Shown piece after piece: positions 23,706-41,694 of a DNA stretch of 64,000 bases. Below the pieces are notes generated by a model that worked only from the letters and a program-made list of their open reading frames with translations, had not been told where the DNA came from and did no database searches. Position 1 is the stretch's first letter. Every line of letters begins with the position of its first letter. Position numbers and translations under genes: made by a program. The stretch comes from Marsupella aquatica. Lineage: Eukaryota; Marchantiophyta. The stretch lies in NCBI GenBank assembly GCA_973895155.1, contig OZ316895.1:24304001-24368000 (forward strand). The letters run 5' to 3'.

Positions 23706-26700
23706 CACAACATAGTTGCAAAAAATTGTGGAACCACAATTATTGACAAGGGAGATTCTCCTGGAAATAAATATATGTCCAGGTGCTATATATAATTGTA
23801 GATTTTGTCTTTCATCTGGCTTGCTTTATCATTGGCTAGCACAAACCATGCCATAGGCTTCCTCGGTTCCGTCCAATTGAGATAATGCCTCCCCTAGGTA
23901 ATTGCCAAACTATCCTGTTTTATTTAACAGTAGGTGAAGGCTGTAGCAATACATTTACACATTTCTCACATATAGTGCTTTCAAGTTTCAATGATTCCTC
24001 ATCATTTCCCATACTGAATGGGTGATTTCAGTTGATTTAAAACACTCAATGCCATGAAGGAAACAATCTGTCAATATACCTCTCGCCCAAAGTAAGCCTT
24101 CCTCTTACTAATTTTTCATTTTATTTATTTCAATATTTAAACCATTTTATCTATATCTGTGTGGGGCTGATGGTGGTGTGGTGTGATCTTGAGCTTTGAC
24201 TTCCTAGATTTTCAGTGGTGCAACCAGGTTGTAACAAAGTGGCTTTATTGCACGGTGACAATATTCTTTCTAAAGCTATATGTGACTATGAAGTATAGGT
24301 ATTGGCATGCCATGTGAAGAGTTTGACGAGATGATAACAATATTGAGAAATGAGGAATGAAAGTACCTTATATGGTGAATACACCTTTCACATTTTGTCT
24401 TATTCAGATTTTTGATGTCATATATTTTTATTTCAATGTGCCTTATCAAGAGGCACCCTGTATATAATATACATTTTTAATTAATTTATGGACTCGTTTA
24501 ATTTAAATTTAATTTAATTTATGGACCTTTAATTTTTAGGATTCTAAAGTATTTTGAACTTATTTTGGCAATTCCCTTATAAATTTTAATGTTTGTGATT
24601 TATTAAAGATGAAATGAACAGCTCCACCATTTGAACATTTTCATGAATCAGAGAAATGATTATGATTGTATCTTAAGTTCCCCTCATGTCTTTCTTTCCT
24701 AAGTTTATGATTTTATTAAAATGAGTGTCATTCATGAGTACATTGAATTAAGTGCACACATTGTAGCATCCTTGATTGTACTTTTCATTGGTCACTATGC
24801 ACCAATCATTCTAGTTATGTTCTCATATTTTATTTGCTTGCAAATATTACAAGACAAAAACTCAAGCATGTTCCCGGACAAGCATGTTATGTTCCGTGCT
24901 CTCAATCAGGTGCACCCTTTGTGTCACTAACATAAGTTGTATTTTCACCAGTAATAATAGTGGGTTTCTCTTTGCAGGGTCGAGGCTTTGTGCATGGTTT
25001 CGCGTCCTTTGTTTGAAAAACAAACAAACAGTGTAAAATAAACAAAGAAATGTGGGTAAGAAACACAAGAATTTAGAGTCCCTTTAGCAATCAGAACATT
25101 TTTATATAAAGTGTTGCTAGCATATAATTGTGGGTTGATATGGTTCCTTTCTCTCTATTTTCCTTCACACAAATATGTTGAATGCAATGCATATATTGGC
25201 AAGGATATAACATGTTGAAATTGTCTTTTGCCCCTTTCCAATTTTGGCCCAGAGTCACAATCAAAGGGCTTCACTCTAGACCGTAGTCTCTTATACTAAC
25301 ATTTGATTGTGCATTATTAGATATTTCTTGAAACCTTAGATTCCATTCACATCTCACAACATTTGACAATACTCGAATGGAGCGTCGAAAGCTACATGGA
25401 AGGTCTTGAAAGATTAGCTTTCTTTATCGAAACCCTTCCCTTTGCATAAAACCTCACATTTTTTGGGTGACAGAAAGTTCTGGTCCATCGAGTCCTTTCT
25501 GGTCAAACGTGGTGGCCCATCCAAGTCTCAACTTAAATATTTCTTTGATTCCATTTTTTCGTTATATTAAAATCAAATCAAAATTGTGTATGTCCCCCAC
25601 AGCTTTTGAGCTTATAAAGTTCGCTTAAACTTCCAAAAATGACACCATCAGATGAGGTCATGAGGAATTATTTCTAAACAAGGGGCCACTATCTGGGCTC
25701 TTAGATCTTTTCAGAAAAAGATCCAATTCGAAAGCAAGTGTCAGCCGAAAAAGCACAGAAAAGCGAGGAAAGCACCATATTAAAGTGAAGAGAAAAAAAG
25801 AACTGGAAGAGCATTTTCAGAGTCACTCATGATATTTCCTACCTTCTTATGGTTGGCTACACTGTTCAGCCTGGTTAGTGTTATGTAAGAATTAGGATTA
25901 CTGCCACATTAGCCGTCTTGAGTCCAAAGTAACAAGACTTCTTGGCAGTTTTTATAATAGTTTTTCACTTATCTAATGTGCAGCTAGTAAAAATGGGTGA
26001 GCATGAGTTCAAAGTACGTAGCACTCATTATTATGGAATTTTCAAAATAAGTTTTTCTCCACTGTGTTTCCAATATTGAAAGCAAATTAACACTAATTCA
26101 TGGGCATGTAACGAGTGTTATAACACATTAGAGTAACACTGATTCACGGGTTTAGCCCAAAATTATTCTTGAATTAGTGTGAGTACTACTAATTAAGGTG
26201 AACAGTGTAGGTGTATGTTAGAAAAACTATTAACTGTTACTCATGTTTATGTATCTGAAACTTAGGTTTGTGTACATTCAGGGACAATTCCTCATTTTGC
26301 ATCTGACTTACATTTTTTTCCTCCAATTTGTTTTAAAAAAATATTTTAAAATAAAAGTGACAAAGCGCGATATGTATTTGAAAAAGCCCCACGGCGAAAA
26401 CCAGCAAGGAAGAGAAAAACAAGCCCAAGGGGACACAGCAAACACCAACATCCCAAGGCAGAGCCACCACATGCCGCAGCGGGGCAGCACGCAATCAGGC
26501 CTCAGGGCAAAAATAGCAGACCTGGCCGCAAATGGGTCAGAATCAACCACCGGTGCTCCGGCAGACAGTGATACCAAACTCGAAACCAAAAGGCCAGATA
26601 CAAAGTCCTACAACACCAGATGCCGTGAAGTCAATCACTCACAAAACAAAATAACTCAGAAAACTTTAGAGCCAGAGTGTTGAGAGGAGCATAGAGCCAC

Positions 26701-27600
26701 TTGAGAAGTCAGAATCTCATACACCCTACTGTAGTTACTCCAATAGTGCATCACGTAGCATCTGACTTACTTTTGTACAGATTTGTTGGTCCTTAGGGGT
26801 TTTGTTGGCCCTTAGGGATTTTGTTTATCAAAGTTAATAGGGCATCTCAAATCTCTAGGTTTTGGCTCTGGTCACGGTCACACATTTTCCCAGAAGTAAA
26901 GTGAAGGACTCACAAAATCTTGCCCTGCCACTTGTGACGGATCTAAGTCCATAAATCACACTTGCTGGCTTTGGATCTTTCTATGGCACTTCAGATTTGA
27001 GACACCCTAATAAATGAGGTTTTCCCAGGATCCAAATGTCTCACCCTGGTTGTACGAGGTTTGGTGAAAACCTTAGGTTAATTTACAAAACCCATCAAAT
27101 TTACAAAGGGAGCCAAGTGTGAAATCATGGAAACCGTGATCCTTGGAGTCCAATAAAATCATCTTTAATGATCTTTTGTCAGTGTCAGATGTGGTGAGAG
27201 ATATGCTGAATAGGCCCCAGGCATACTCAAAACCATTTGATCAATCCCCCTTTGAAACTTTTCTGCCCCTGTAAACCCCCTCTTAATGCTCAGCCATACA
27301 CTTTGTTCTTGTTTAAGTCCTGGCTTCTAAAGCGATCATCTGTATTTAGGGGCTTAGTCCCTACAGGACCTAACTTGTCAATAGTGAGTACATGCCTCTA
27401 CCAAAAACTTTGCTCAATTTCATCACAGACTGTGCTCAATCAAACTGCCAGACCTGAATGGGGCTGGTCCTTGTTGGTGACATTGTTGCGACACAGCATT
27501 CTTTTTTGTGCCATCTTGACGACAAGGTTAGGGTTATTACAATGTAATGACATTTATATGATTGAATGTCTTCCCTCTGTAAACTTTATATCAAACTGCC
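23706..27600. other. AT-rich intergenic DNA; T-depleted patch at 26385-26660
   Basis: No gene is supported. Between about 26385 and 26660 the + strand is strongly depleted in T (gcccaaggggacacagcaaa, gcagagccaccacatgccgc). It encodes a Gln/Ser/Thr-rich ORF that I take to be compositional. Words of the type aacactaatt/aattagtgt recur near 26090-26190. A reverse-strand copy of the tctagagtgaa repeat lies at about 25263. Confidence 0.4.
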
Positions 27601-27785
27601 AAAGAGCAGGAGGCGCAGAACCGGGAGACAGGATCCCACAGGCCAAAAAACCCAATCAAGGGAAAACAAGAAAAAAGGCCAAAAGGCCAAAGAGCAAAAA
27701 CAAAAAAAACCAGGCACAAGCCCAGCCCAAGGAGAACAAAGGACACACAAACCTAAAGGCTACCCAACGGCACAGGTGTAAACTG
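27600..27785 (+). repeat. T-depleted dispersed repeat, related to 60830-61010 (minus)
   Basis: The segment gggagacaggatcccacagg .. caatcaagggaaaacaag aligns with the reverse complement of 60830-61010 (gggagacaagattccaaagg .. caatcaagaggagaaaac). The Lys/Arg-rich ORF across it follows from composition. The element class is unknown; it could be an untranslated leader or ORF1-like part of a retroelement. Confidence 0.5.
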
Positions 27786-27940
27786 TATTGATTTCTTTGT
27801 TTTGGCTCCCACCAGGTTGCTTCAAGACTCAAGCCTTTACAGGTGTTCCTGCGTTTGGTGGGGATTCTGCCAAGAGTTCTGTCACATTCAAATGTACAGT
27901 AAAGCAAGGTACTGTCGCACTAGCACATGGAATGTATAAA

Positions 27941-28215
27941 CTAGGAAGACCTGAAGATCGACAATGTCCAGAAGGTGTTCCCAATGGTGCCATGTTTGCA
28001 AAACTGCTCCCAGCCATATAAATGCCAAGTGTGACCTGAAGACAATATCCACAAGGTCTTCCTGAACCACCAATGTTGGCCATTTGCCCCCACCCAAACA
28101 GCACCATGTTTGCAAAAACTACTCTTAGCCAAAAACAAATGTCAGGTGCGACTTTAAGACAATGTCCACAGTGTCTTTCCAAGCCACCTGTGTTAGACAT
28201 TTGCAATATTACAAC
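27941..28215. repeat. Three imperfect tandem units, about 117 bp
   Basis: Units near 27941 (partial), 28022 and 28139 share gacctgaaga/gactttaaga, acaat.tccaca.ggt, ccatgtttgcaaaa and cagcca/tagcca. The copies are diverged by indels. Confidence 0.65.
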
Positions 28216-30289
28216 AAAGAAGGCATTTACATGAATGTCTTTACATGCTATTACCATAATCTCATGGTTCAAACAGTGCTGAAATGAGCGGCTTGACCCA
28301 GTTTACAATGACGAGGAGTACCACTGTGCATGCCATGCAGTTCAACTGGGTATAGTCACTGCGAAATTGAGCAGGGTTTGTGGATTAAAGTCATAGTCAC
28401 TACTTACCCAGTTTGGTCCTTCTAACCCAGAATCTCACTTTATAATTTAACTTTTGGACCAACATATTGTACTACTTATTGAGAGGGGGTCTTTTTTGGG
28501 GCAAAGTTTCAAGGGGTTCATCAAGCACATTTTTCTAGGTAGGGGGTCTAGTAAGCATATCTTTAGTCAAATGTGTAAAATAATGGACATAGGAGCCAAA
28601 CTTCATGTAAACAAAAAAAAACCAAAACAAAAAACCCAAAACAAAAATCCTAATATCAATAACCATACCTGAAAGATAGGCGCACTTCATAATTGACATC
28701 TTTCCCTTCCAGAATCCACTGCAGATTTCCCAATCTGAGATTCCCTCCCACAGGCCACGCGGCACTTATCGAACGGAAGTTCTAGGATTCCAGGAATCCA
28801 ACGTCCTGCATTGCCGGGACTCTTGTCGTGTGGGACCCACTTCCTTTAAGGGTATGCCTTGGGAACCTTTACTAGACTCTAAATAAAGGCAAAGGTGAAT
28901 TGTGGCTGAGAATGTTTGAGATAATAATTGCAAGGCTAGACGAGCTGCTTTCTAATAGTAGGCCGTGTCTAGAAAAACTGTTATGGGCGTGGAATATGCA
29001 CATGTGTGTTTTGTGACCACCAAACTTTCACGTTAGTTGGACGATTGTTTTTAATAAGTATTATATGGTGTCTAAAAAACACATTAAATAGTTTCTTTCT
29101 TTCATTTTTCATGGAGGTTGATGATTGTCTGCCTTGCATTTTACTCGTGATATGGTCATCACTTCATCGCATATTTGAGTTCCATTACCTTCATTTCAGG
29201 AGTTTTTTTCACTTGATTATGTTTATCTTCAGGAAACCTTGCAAGCATATGCACCCTTTCACCTGATCTAACACTTGGCAAAGGAACTTATAGTGGAGAC
29301 TGTGGAATACCACTGTCAGAGTCTCACACCATGGTATGAGATGATGTAACATGGCCTATATTGTGATGGTCGACCCTTGTGTCAAGACATCATCAGGCAA
29401 GCAACTCCAACAAGTAGGGAACCAAGCAGCACATGGGCGACAACAACAAAAGAGGAGAAATATTCAGCACAAGCATCATCAAACACTTTCTTCCCCTTTG
29501 ATATTGAGATATTTGGGGGACCTCCATTATTAGTTGGTGTGATCCTTTGATAGACAACTCAAGAAATTCATGCATGGGCTGCTTCCATTGGACAACAACC
29601 ACTATCCACTTTATTGATGCACTTCCATCAGTGGATTGTGGCAACGGTCCAGCCTGCTCAAGCCCAAGCAATACATCATAGATCTATAGTAATGGATACT
29701 AGTGAATCCAACATGACTTGCCTCCCTAGACTACACCCAGGCATGTCCCACAAAATTGGAGCTCTTGATATGCGCCACAAAATCATCACACCATTGCTAT
29801 GATAGATTTTTCAATTTACATTCTTCATGGTTTTTGGGATTTGCTTTAATTGCCATTTTCTTGAGGTTGTGTTGAAGCTCTCTGGGCCTATTTAATTTGC
29901 TTTTACTCCAATGTACTTTTTGGAACCCTTTGCACTAAGTGAGTGTTTAGTAAATTGGTTCATAATCTCTTTGAGTACATTAAAGGACTGAATTTACATT
30001 CTGGTTGCAATATAGTCTTTTCTGGGATTGAATTATTCATATTTACCCTCCTCAAGCATATGGATTGCAAATTTGGCATAGTCTTTTTTAATTCCCAAAA
30101 GTAGAATTCAAAAAAGCACATTTTGGGAGTATGGAGGCTCATCAATGCCAGGGTACCTAGTATGTACAGGTATAATAGGCAGGGGTCTACATTTTGCATG
30201 GATTAAAAGGTTGGCTATAATATATATTTTGAACTTTTTTCTGAGTCACATGTAAAAGTTTGTTTTTCTTCTTTTTCCACATAAGATCA
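28216..30289. other. Intergenic, no gene supported
   Basis: Short ORFs only. An A/C-rich run of the type aaacaaaa lies at 28608-28650. No repeat boundary was resolved. Confidence 0.4.
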
Positions 30290-30600
30290 AACAAATTCAT
30301 AACTTGCTGTCACTTTTATCTTTAATTTTTTAGAATTTCAATAAAATTCCTAAAAATTTGGCTAGTTTGGTTACAAGACCCTTGTCAGTATTAAAAAATC
30401 CATGTACTGTGGTTTTTAATCAAGTTTTTTCACATCAAAACATGTTCAAGTTTTTTGTAAAGTCACTATTCCTTTAGTTGAAGGCACAATAGCTTAGTAG
30501 ACCAAAATGAAATCTAGCATGTCAATTGGATATAAGGCCTTATAAGGTATTACAAACTTGTTGTAGAAAAAGGAGAGTTGCATAACCGGGAATAAATACT
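30290..30600 (-). repeat. Dispersed repeat, inverted partner of 11030-11335
   Basis: Read on the minus strand it shows ggttatgcaactct, gccttatatccaattgaca, agatttcatttt, gtctact and ccaaactagcca in the same order as the 11-kb copy. Both copies look old. Confidence 0.6.
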
Positions 30601-32541
30601 GTACACTTTTGCTACTCCAGCGAGGAGCAGTAGGAAGGGGGAGAGAGGCAGGTTAACCTGCAACCAATGGGGACTGGCCATGGGGTAGCACGAAGTCCTA
30701 AGCCAATCACATGGAGGCTGTGTTACATAGGTTGAGTTCATGCTAACCCACATACAAAAGGGGTTATAGTTGGTTTCTCTCGTAATAACTCCCTCACCAT
30801 ACATTTCAATTACACTGTTTTGTTAACTGAATTTCAGGATAATGATCTCTACTGAATCTCAGTAGTGGCCAGGAGGAATAAATAAATAAATTTCTCGGAT
30901 TGTAGAGTTGAAAGACGAGTGGTTGAAATTGCGAGGTTGATACAAAAAGTTCCACTAGCTAACCTCAACCAATCAGAACGTATATAGAGTTTAATTTTAT
31001 TGAGCGCTTTATGGTATGGGACGGACACCCAATTATGTGTGGGTCAGCACTCACTACACTCAAGAATAGGGTGAGTAGTCGAGTGTAGACTGTCCTATCA
31101 CGTGATGGGACTCCCATTGAATAAATGGAGAACGAAGGAGCAACCACCAACCTGTATCCTCCCTCACACAGTGAAATTGAAGAACTTTCTGAATGTACGT
31201 GGTTCCAGATGGGCAGGCTCCAGCTTTCATGTCGCCCACCATGCTGAGGACTGCAGTGTGCAGTCGGATTTGAATGGGCCCAATTGTCCATCGTAGCCCA
31301 CAACGTAAATCCTCAAGTTCTGTGCACAATGTGCTTCTGGACAGTACTTTTTCCACACTTTTCTTCCCTCACGGATCCAGGTTTCAGCTCTAGCTTTCCC
31401 AACAAGAAACCCTTTTGCCTGCCTGCTCCAACCCTTTATATAGAGTCCAGACTCCAGACCTCCCTTCACTCGGCTGGCTCCTAGCTACCCCATTCAGAAA
31501 TCTTAATTACTGTTTAAACAAGTAAAGATCCCTACGGTCAATGCCAAGCCAGCAGTCGGTGACTCGGTGTGAACCATTACTCTTTGCCCCATGTGCTTTT
31601 GATTGCCCCCACCAAGGCTGAGTGTCCACGAGGACGCCGATGACTCGACGATTGCTAGTGGAGTAGTGGTTCTAGACTTATCTAGACCCGGTTGGAAAAG
31701 TTCATACATGATTCGCCCTTCCCCCGTAAATATTGGAATGAGGATCTCAGCAGCTCCCTTTCTGCAGTACGTGCCTTTTCCATGGCAAAGCTGCATAGCT
31801 GGCTTCGTCTGCGGGCCCTCAGATGCGAGGTTGTCGTTAGAAGCGTGTACCGTGTACCTAGAATGTTGTATAGATTCCTCCGTGTTACATTGTGACCGAT
31901 CCGGGAAGAAAATAACAGCAGACTTTACTAACAAAACAAAAGAAAGTACCCAAAAAGAGTCCAGATGAGACGACTTAGAGTCAGAACAAAGCTTCATGTC
32001 TTCATTAATGGTTGCGTAGAGGTTCGTTTGTACGTGAATGCTACTTTGCCGTGGGTTAGAAGTCCAACGAGGCGCACCGTACCTCTGGAGAATGGCTTCC
32101 AATTCCCAAACCAGCTCAGAACAATTGTAACGAGATTGAGATCAGTTTCGGAATTGACTTTTGGATTGAAAGTATTGTGTGGGAGAGGACTCTTGAACAC
32201 ACCTTCGAACGACAGACATACTAATTATAAGCGTAGAGAGAGCGAGACTGGTGAGCTTGGGTTCCTGTCGTCGAAGTCGAAATTAGATCCAAAGTAATTA
32301 TAGGTGCTTGGCACTTTCCCCCAATCTACTCCCAACCTCTTGTTCTTCTTTTCGAAGGGGATGGGACGGGAGTGACCTCGATCCATGAGGTAGTAGGGTA
32401 GCTCTCGCAGGCACATCACATGCAATCCCATGCAGGTTGGGGGGCACTACTGAGTTGTGACGAAACGCACAACTGCACCGGCCTCGCTCCACAAGTCCTC
32501 ATCATCGATCCTTTCTCTCTGTCGAAGCCCTCGCTTTCTAG
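30601..32541. other. Intergenic; less AT-rich, unrecognised ORFs
   Basis: The longest ORF is 199 codons (31503-32102, minus), overlapped by a 121-codon ORF on the + strand. Neither has a motif I recognise. The raised GC content from about 31100 may mark a decayed gene or the outer promoter of peroxidase B, but no exon chain could be built. Confidence 0.3.
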
Positions 32542-32699
32542 GTGAACGTCTCGCATTCCCGTAGGGCCCGCCGACAGCTAAACCCAGTGTTGATCGGTCT
32601 GTCGCTCACTCGCTCTCCGCCTTTCCACCGAGAGTCAAGCGTCTGTAGCCCTCGTCCAGTGGTCGCCAGAGAGTGGCCCTCGGATAGTTTATTTTTGGC

Positions 32700-32811
32700 A
32701 CGGGAACTTAACAGCTCCGCGCAGCACGGTGTGCCCTGTGTCCAATTTAATCTGATCGGAAGAGCCAGTACGTGCGCACGGATGTTGCGGATTCAGTGGC
32801 ATGACTTGTAG
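32700..32811 (+). pseudogene. Possible relic of a peroxidase exon 1
   Basis: The frame ends MLRIQWHDL followed at once by a stop, matching LLRLQWHDC of peroxidase A at six of nine residues. The match includes the rare Gln-Trp pair and the catalytic Arg and His. Upstream, LNSSAQHG may correspond to YNTSCPLA, with about four residues fewer in between. The codon for the conserved Cys is lost and no donor site follows. It lies 360 bp before the ATG of peroxidase B. The match is short, so this is tentative. Confidence 0.4.
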
Positions 32812-33168
32812 AGTTTGTAGGGATGCCTAATTCATTCAATATGATAACACGCAATGAGTGACAAGAAATCTCTCTAGCTCCCCGTCTCGTCACAGGAAGG
32901 GAGGGCGGGGACGAATCGCAGTTATCGGCAATTGAGGACGATTAGGATCGAAGAAGATGTTGATTGATTGCAGATGTTGCAATTGACGTGACGTTGTTGT
33001 GGTCAAGTTAGTCCTGTATGACTCCGGGCAGCAACGTTGACAAAGTTTCGACAGCACACTCGGACACTCGGGCCAGATCGCCACTTGGCTTGCGGGGGCC
33101 TAGTAGACAGCTATATTCATTTGACATTTGGGAGCCGAGATTGAGCGTCGTTGAATAGGATAAAACCG

Positions 33169-38459
<5,291 letters not shown>

Positions 38460-38715
38460 CGAGTGCACCGTATTATATGAAGGTGTCTATTCCTGCCTGG
38501 CCAGACGCTCATAGCCAGCCGGGAGTGTAAGTCTAAGCCGTTAGTTTAGCTTCTGTGAAATATTTTTTGATAGAATTGTCATTATGTTGAAACAACGATC
38601 GACGGGATACTAATCTGACCTCAAGTAGTTAAGACTCTCATTCATTACTCCCAACTTCCTTCTTCTTCCGTAGCAGTATAGCTTCTTGCAGTGGAGTCCA
38701 TCGAGTACAGAATAG

Positions 38716-38721
38716 AATAAA
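38716..38721 (+). promoter_or_regulatory. Candidate poly(A) signal for peroxidase B
   Basis: AATAAA lies about 257 nt after the stop, a usual spacing for a plant 3' UTR. Confidence 0.4.
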
Positions 38722-40272
38722 CTCAACACCGGTCTTTGGATCACCGGATCCCCTTTCGCAAAGCATTGGGTAATAATTAAGAGAAGTCCAAGTAAGGCCA
38801 CGTCAATAAGGTACATGTGACGTTTTGTACAGTCATATTCTTTCGCCAAGCCGTGATGAAGCTAGTCCGGGCAACCTCAAAAGCTCCTGATCGAGGTGCG
38901 TCATCGTTTTCCCGGTTGTTAATTGATGAGGGCACTCCAGCGAAACTGCTCCAGCAGCCAAATGACAGTGCACGTTTTCTGTCTCTGACCGTTCTTCACT
39001 GGAGGGCAGCAGTCTAGAAGACTTTTTACAAACGTGCCTTTCCTTGATGCTGCCTTTTGCATGCGTGTCTTACTGGGCACTACAGTCGGTGGAAAGAAAT
39101 TTCAAAACAGGTGCAGGCGTGTGGGAAGAACTTTCAAAATAGGTCTGGCCAGTTTGAAGAGTTTTCAATTAAAGTTTTACTCCCCCGTTTGAAGACTACT
39201 AGTGAATGTTAAACGCTCGAAACTGCTAGTGAATGTTAAACGCTCTGATGAAGGAGTTGTTATTTTCATCATGCAGGTCGGGCTGATTCAATTGGGCTTC
39301 CTAGAGAGACCTGCAGGGTCGACTACACTAACTTAATAGAGAGACCTGCAGGGTCGACTAGACTAACTTAAGCTGCTGACGTAGGTAGACATGAGGCTTG
39401 AAATATCTCAACTTAACCTGCCTAATAGACAATAAGCTTGACATATATTTTAAGCTGCCTACATAGACACGAAGCTTGAATAGGTTGTTTTGGTGTACTT
39501 TAAAGGTACAGTAGCTTGGAGCTAGACTACCGTAGCCATTTGACTACCTTGTCTAGCAGAGACAGGTCTGCCATAGTCCTTTATTTGTCAGTGTAGCTCC
39601 CAGGCATAGTTTGTTAATTAGTATTGTGGCTAGTCGATATCGCCATTGCGATCTTCTGGTGAAGTTCCCTGATTGTAAACCATGTCGTAGACAGCTGGAT
39701 TCCATGCTCTGGAATGGGAGATTTCGTAATTACGGATACAGAACGAATTCAGTTCAGTAGGCATTGGTCCCCTGGCTCTTGGAAAGTACATCCACGCTTT
39801 ATGGCAGTCGACATACATGTTTTCAATGGTGGCTACGTTTGGGTTTCTAGATCTCTGAACTTGTCGCGAGTTTGTCAGTCATTCCATCCTCAGCCACAGG
39901 ACAACCTCTCTATCCATATGTACTTTCAAGCTTACAATGTGAATCTCAATATGTGTGGGGTGTTGCTCCAACAAAAACGATGACACTTCAAATGACTGTT
40001 GCAGTTCGGAGCATCTAGACATAACATGCCAGACTTCTGCTCCCCTCAAAAAATTGATTGCGCATATACATTGTACAAGGAGCCTACAGTCGGCGAATCA
40101 TATTGAATGCTCTCATACATTGCAAGTAGTGGCCGCACAGCAGCAATCGGATCATTTCAGAGTCCGCGAATTCGGGGACCCCGAAGTAAGCCCACTGCAC
40201 AGTCTTCGTCGTACAGTAGAGTTGAATCCTGCACGGACATTAAAAGGGCGCAAAATAAGGTGGTCTCACCTT
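38722..40272. other. Intergenic between convergent peroxidase B and UGT1
   Basis: No gene is supported. It holds a short direct repeat, ctagtgaatgttaaacgctc, at about 39198 and 39224, and the 35-bp duplication listed separately. It must contain the 3' UTRs of both flanking genes. Confidence 0.45.
39302..39371. repeat. Two-copy tandem repeat, 35-bp unit
   Basis: Units start at 39302 and 39337 with tagagagacctgcagggtcg and differ at only one position (acactaac against agactaac). Confidence 0.9.
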
Positions 40273-41694
40273 TCAAGATGGAATAGATTCTACGAGATCA
40301 TCCAGTGCCTTCTTGCTGGGTCCTCCATCTGCTACAGCTGCTTCGGCTTTCTTCTTCAGCTCCTCAACTCGTGCCCTCAAAGGGTTTCCCTCCTCTGACA
40401 GTAGAAGCCTCACTGCCTTCTCGAGATTCACAAAATTCTTACCGGCATCTTCGTTTCTCACTTCGACTGCAACCTTCAGCTCGTCCACCAGGTGCTTGCA
40501 ATTTATGAACTGATCGTTTGATATCTGAGGCCAAGCTGCCATTGGCACGCCCGCAGTAATGCTTTCGATGATAGAATTCCATCCACAGTGCGTCACAAAG
40601 CCTCCAATAGCAGAGTGTTGTAAAATCTGTAGCTGTGGCACCCAGCCAGCCACCACTAATCCTTTTTCTTTCGTTCGTGCTTCGAAACCGGGGGGAATTA
40701 AATCCGCAACACCTCGAGAAACCACCCACAGAAAACTTTGCTCACTAGCCTCGAGAGCTAGAGCTAACTCCTCTACCTGATGAGGGAATAAACGCGCTAT
40801 ACTACCAATGCAGATGTAGACCACCGATAGAGGTGGCCGTCCATCGAGCCATCTTAAAGAATCACCTCCACTGCTTTTCAAGTCCACAAGGGACCGATCC
40901 TTGAAGGTGACAGCATTTGAAATGGGTCCAACGAGATATAATTTCGGGATCTTCGCTAGAGAACTATCTTTCCAACTCTCTTGTAGCGCCTCGATCTGTG
41001 GGGATTCCAAGTCGTAAAAGGAGTTCACGATCAAGCCATCAGCTTTGTTTACGTTGATCCCTATACCAAGGTCGTTGACGACCGACACTTTCTTGAAATC
41101 CATCGGAGGAGGTCTTATCATATCTCGATACTCTAGTGGTGGAAGACCCTGTATATGCAAATGGCCCTCAAATTCTTCCAAGTATGGGGACCCCCCTGGC
41201 CCTTCTTTGATGGTCAAGGTACCATCAGCATACAGCGGTACTTGTGCTTGTAGTGCTCTCACGTAGGTCGTTCCACAGCTCCAGAACTGGAAAAAAGGAA
41301 CGCCCAACTCCTTTGCTGCATCGGAGGCCCATATCAGGAACCTGTCCCCGATGAGGCAGGTAGGACCAGGAAGTCCTGCCTTCTTGTCCGCGACCAGCTT
41401 GTCAAGGATAGGCTGAAAGCGGGGCTTTGAAGCTGGTAGGAACTCGAGAATGTCCAACAGGGGGTCTCCAACGGACACAAAATTTTCTGACCCGTAGTCC
41501 TGGTAAGACACCAGATTGAAGTCCAGCCCTTGCAGTTCTTCGAAAGTCTTCAGGAGTGCGATTTCCCTTCCGAGACTCACGAAAGTGATAGTGACACCTT
41601 TCTTCGCCAGATCGACAGAATGCCTGTATAAGCCGAGGAAGTGGGCCTGCAGGCACACTGGTATCACCAACGCATGCTTCTTAATAATACCCAT
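40273..41694 (-). CDS. UGT1: family-1 UDP-glycosyltransferase, intronless
   Basis: Transfers a sugar from UDP-sugar to a small acceptor, typically a phenolic or other specialised metabolite, in the cytosol. The protein is 473 aa, the usual family length, in one exon. The N-terminal domain carries the expected catalytic His (His18 in PVCLQAHFLG) and a candidate partner Asp in LIGDRF. The donor-binding PSPG box starts at Trp351: WVPQLQILQH, GGFVTHCGWNSIIES, then AAWPQISNDQF. It ends in Asp-Gln, the form usual for UDP-glucose users. The acceptor cannot be told from sequence. It is convergent with peroxidase B and closely related to UGT2 (shared GLDFNL, YLEEFEG, LPPLEYRDM, LVGPISNA). ATG 41694 gives the conserved N-terminus MGIIKKHALVIPV; there is no signal peptide. 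Confidence 0.96.
   Translation of the reverse strand: MGIIKKHALVIPVCLQAHFLGLYRHSVDLAKKGVTITFVSLGREIALLKTFEELQGLDFNLVSYQDYGSENFVSVGDPLLDILEFLPASKPRFQPILDKLVADKKAGLPGPTCLIGDRFLIWASDAAKELGVPFFQFWSCGTTYVRALQAQVPLYADGTLTIKEGPGGSPYLEEFEGHLHIQGLPPLEYRDMIRPPPMDFKKVSVVNDLGIGINVNKADGLIVNSFYDLESPQIEALQESWKDSSLAKIPKLYLVGPISNAVTFKDRSLVDLKSSGGDSLRWLDGRPPLSVVYICIGSIARLFPHQVEELALALEASEQSFLWVVSRGVADLIPPGFEARTKEKGLVVAGWVPQLQILQHSAIGGFVTHCGWNSIIESITAGVPMAAWPQISNDQFINCKHLVDELKVAVEVRNEDAGKNFVNLEKAVRLLLSEEGNPLRARVEELKKKAEAAVADGGPSKKALDDLVESIPS

Noticed and set aside
26243-26683. 146-codon ORF with a Gln/Thr/Ser-rich C-terminal half
   Set aside because: The open frame follows from a T-depleted patch. Its first half is hydrophobic AT-rich sequence with no link, and no motif was recognised.
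27237-27791. 184-codon ORF with a Lys/Arg-rich end, possibly a nucleic-acid-binding protein
   Set aside because: The basic end is compositional and belongs to the dispersed T-depleted repeat. The first half shows no domain and no coding bias.
31503-32102. 199-codon minus-strand ORF overlapped by a 121-codon + ORF
   Set aside because: It is the longest unexplained ORF, but no family signature is seen and both strands are equally open, so coding is not supported.
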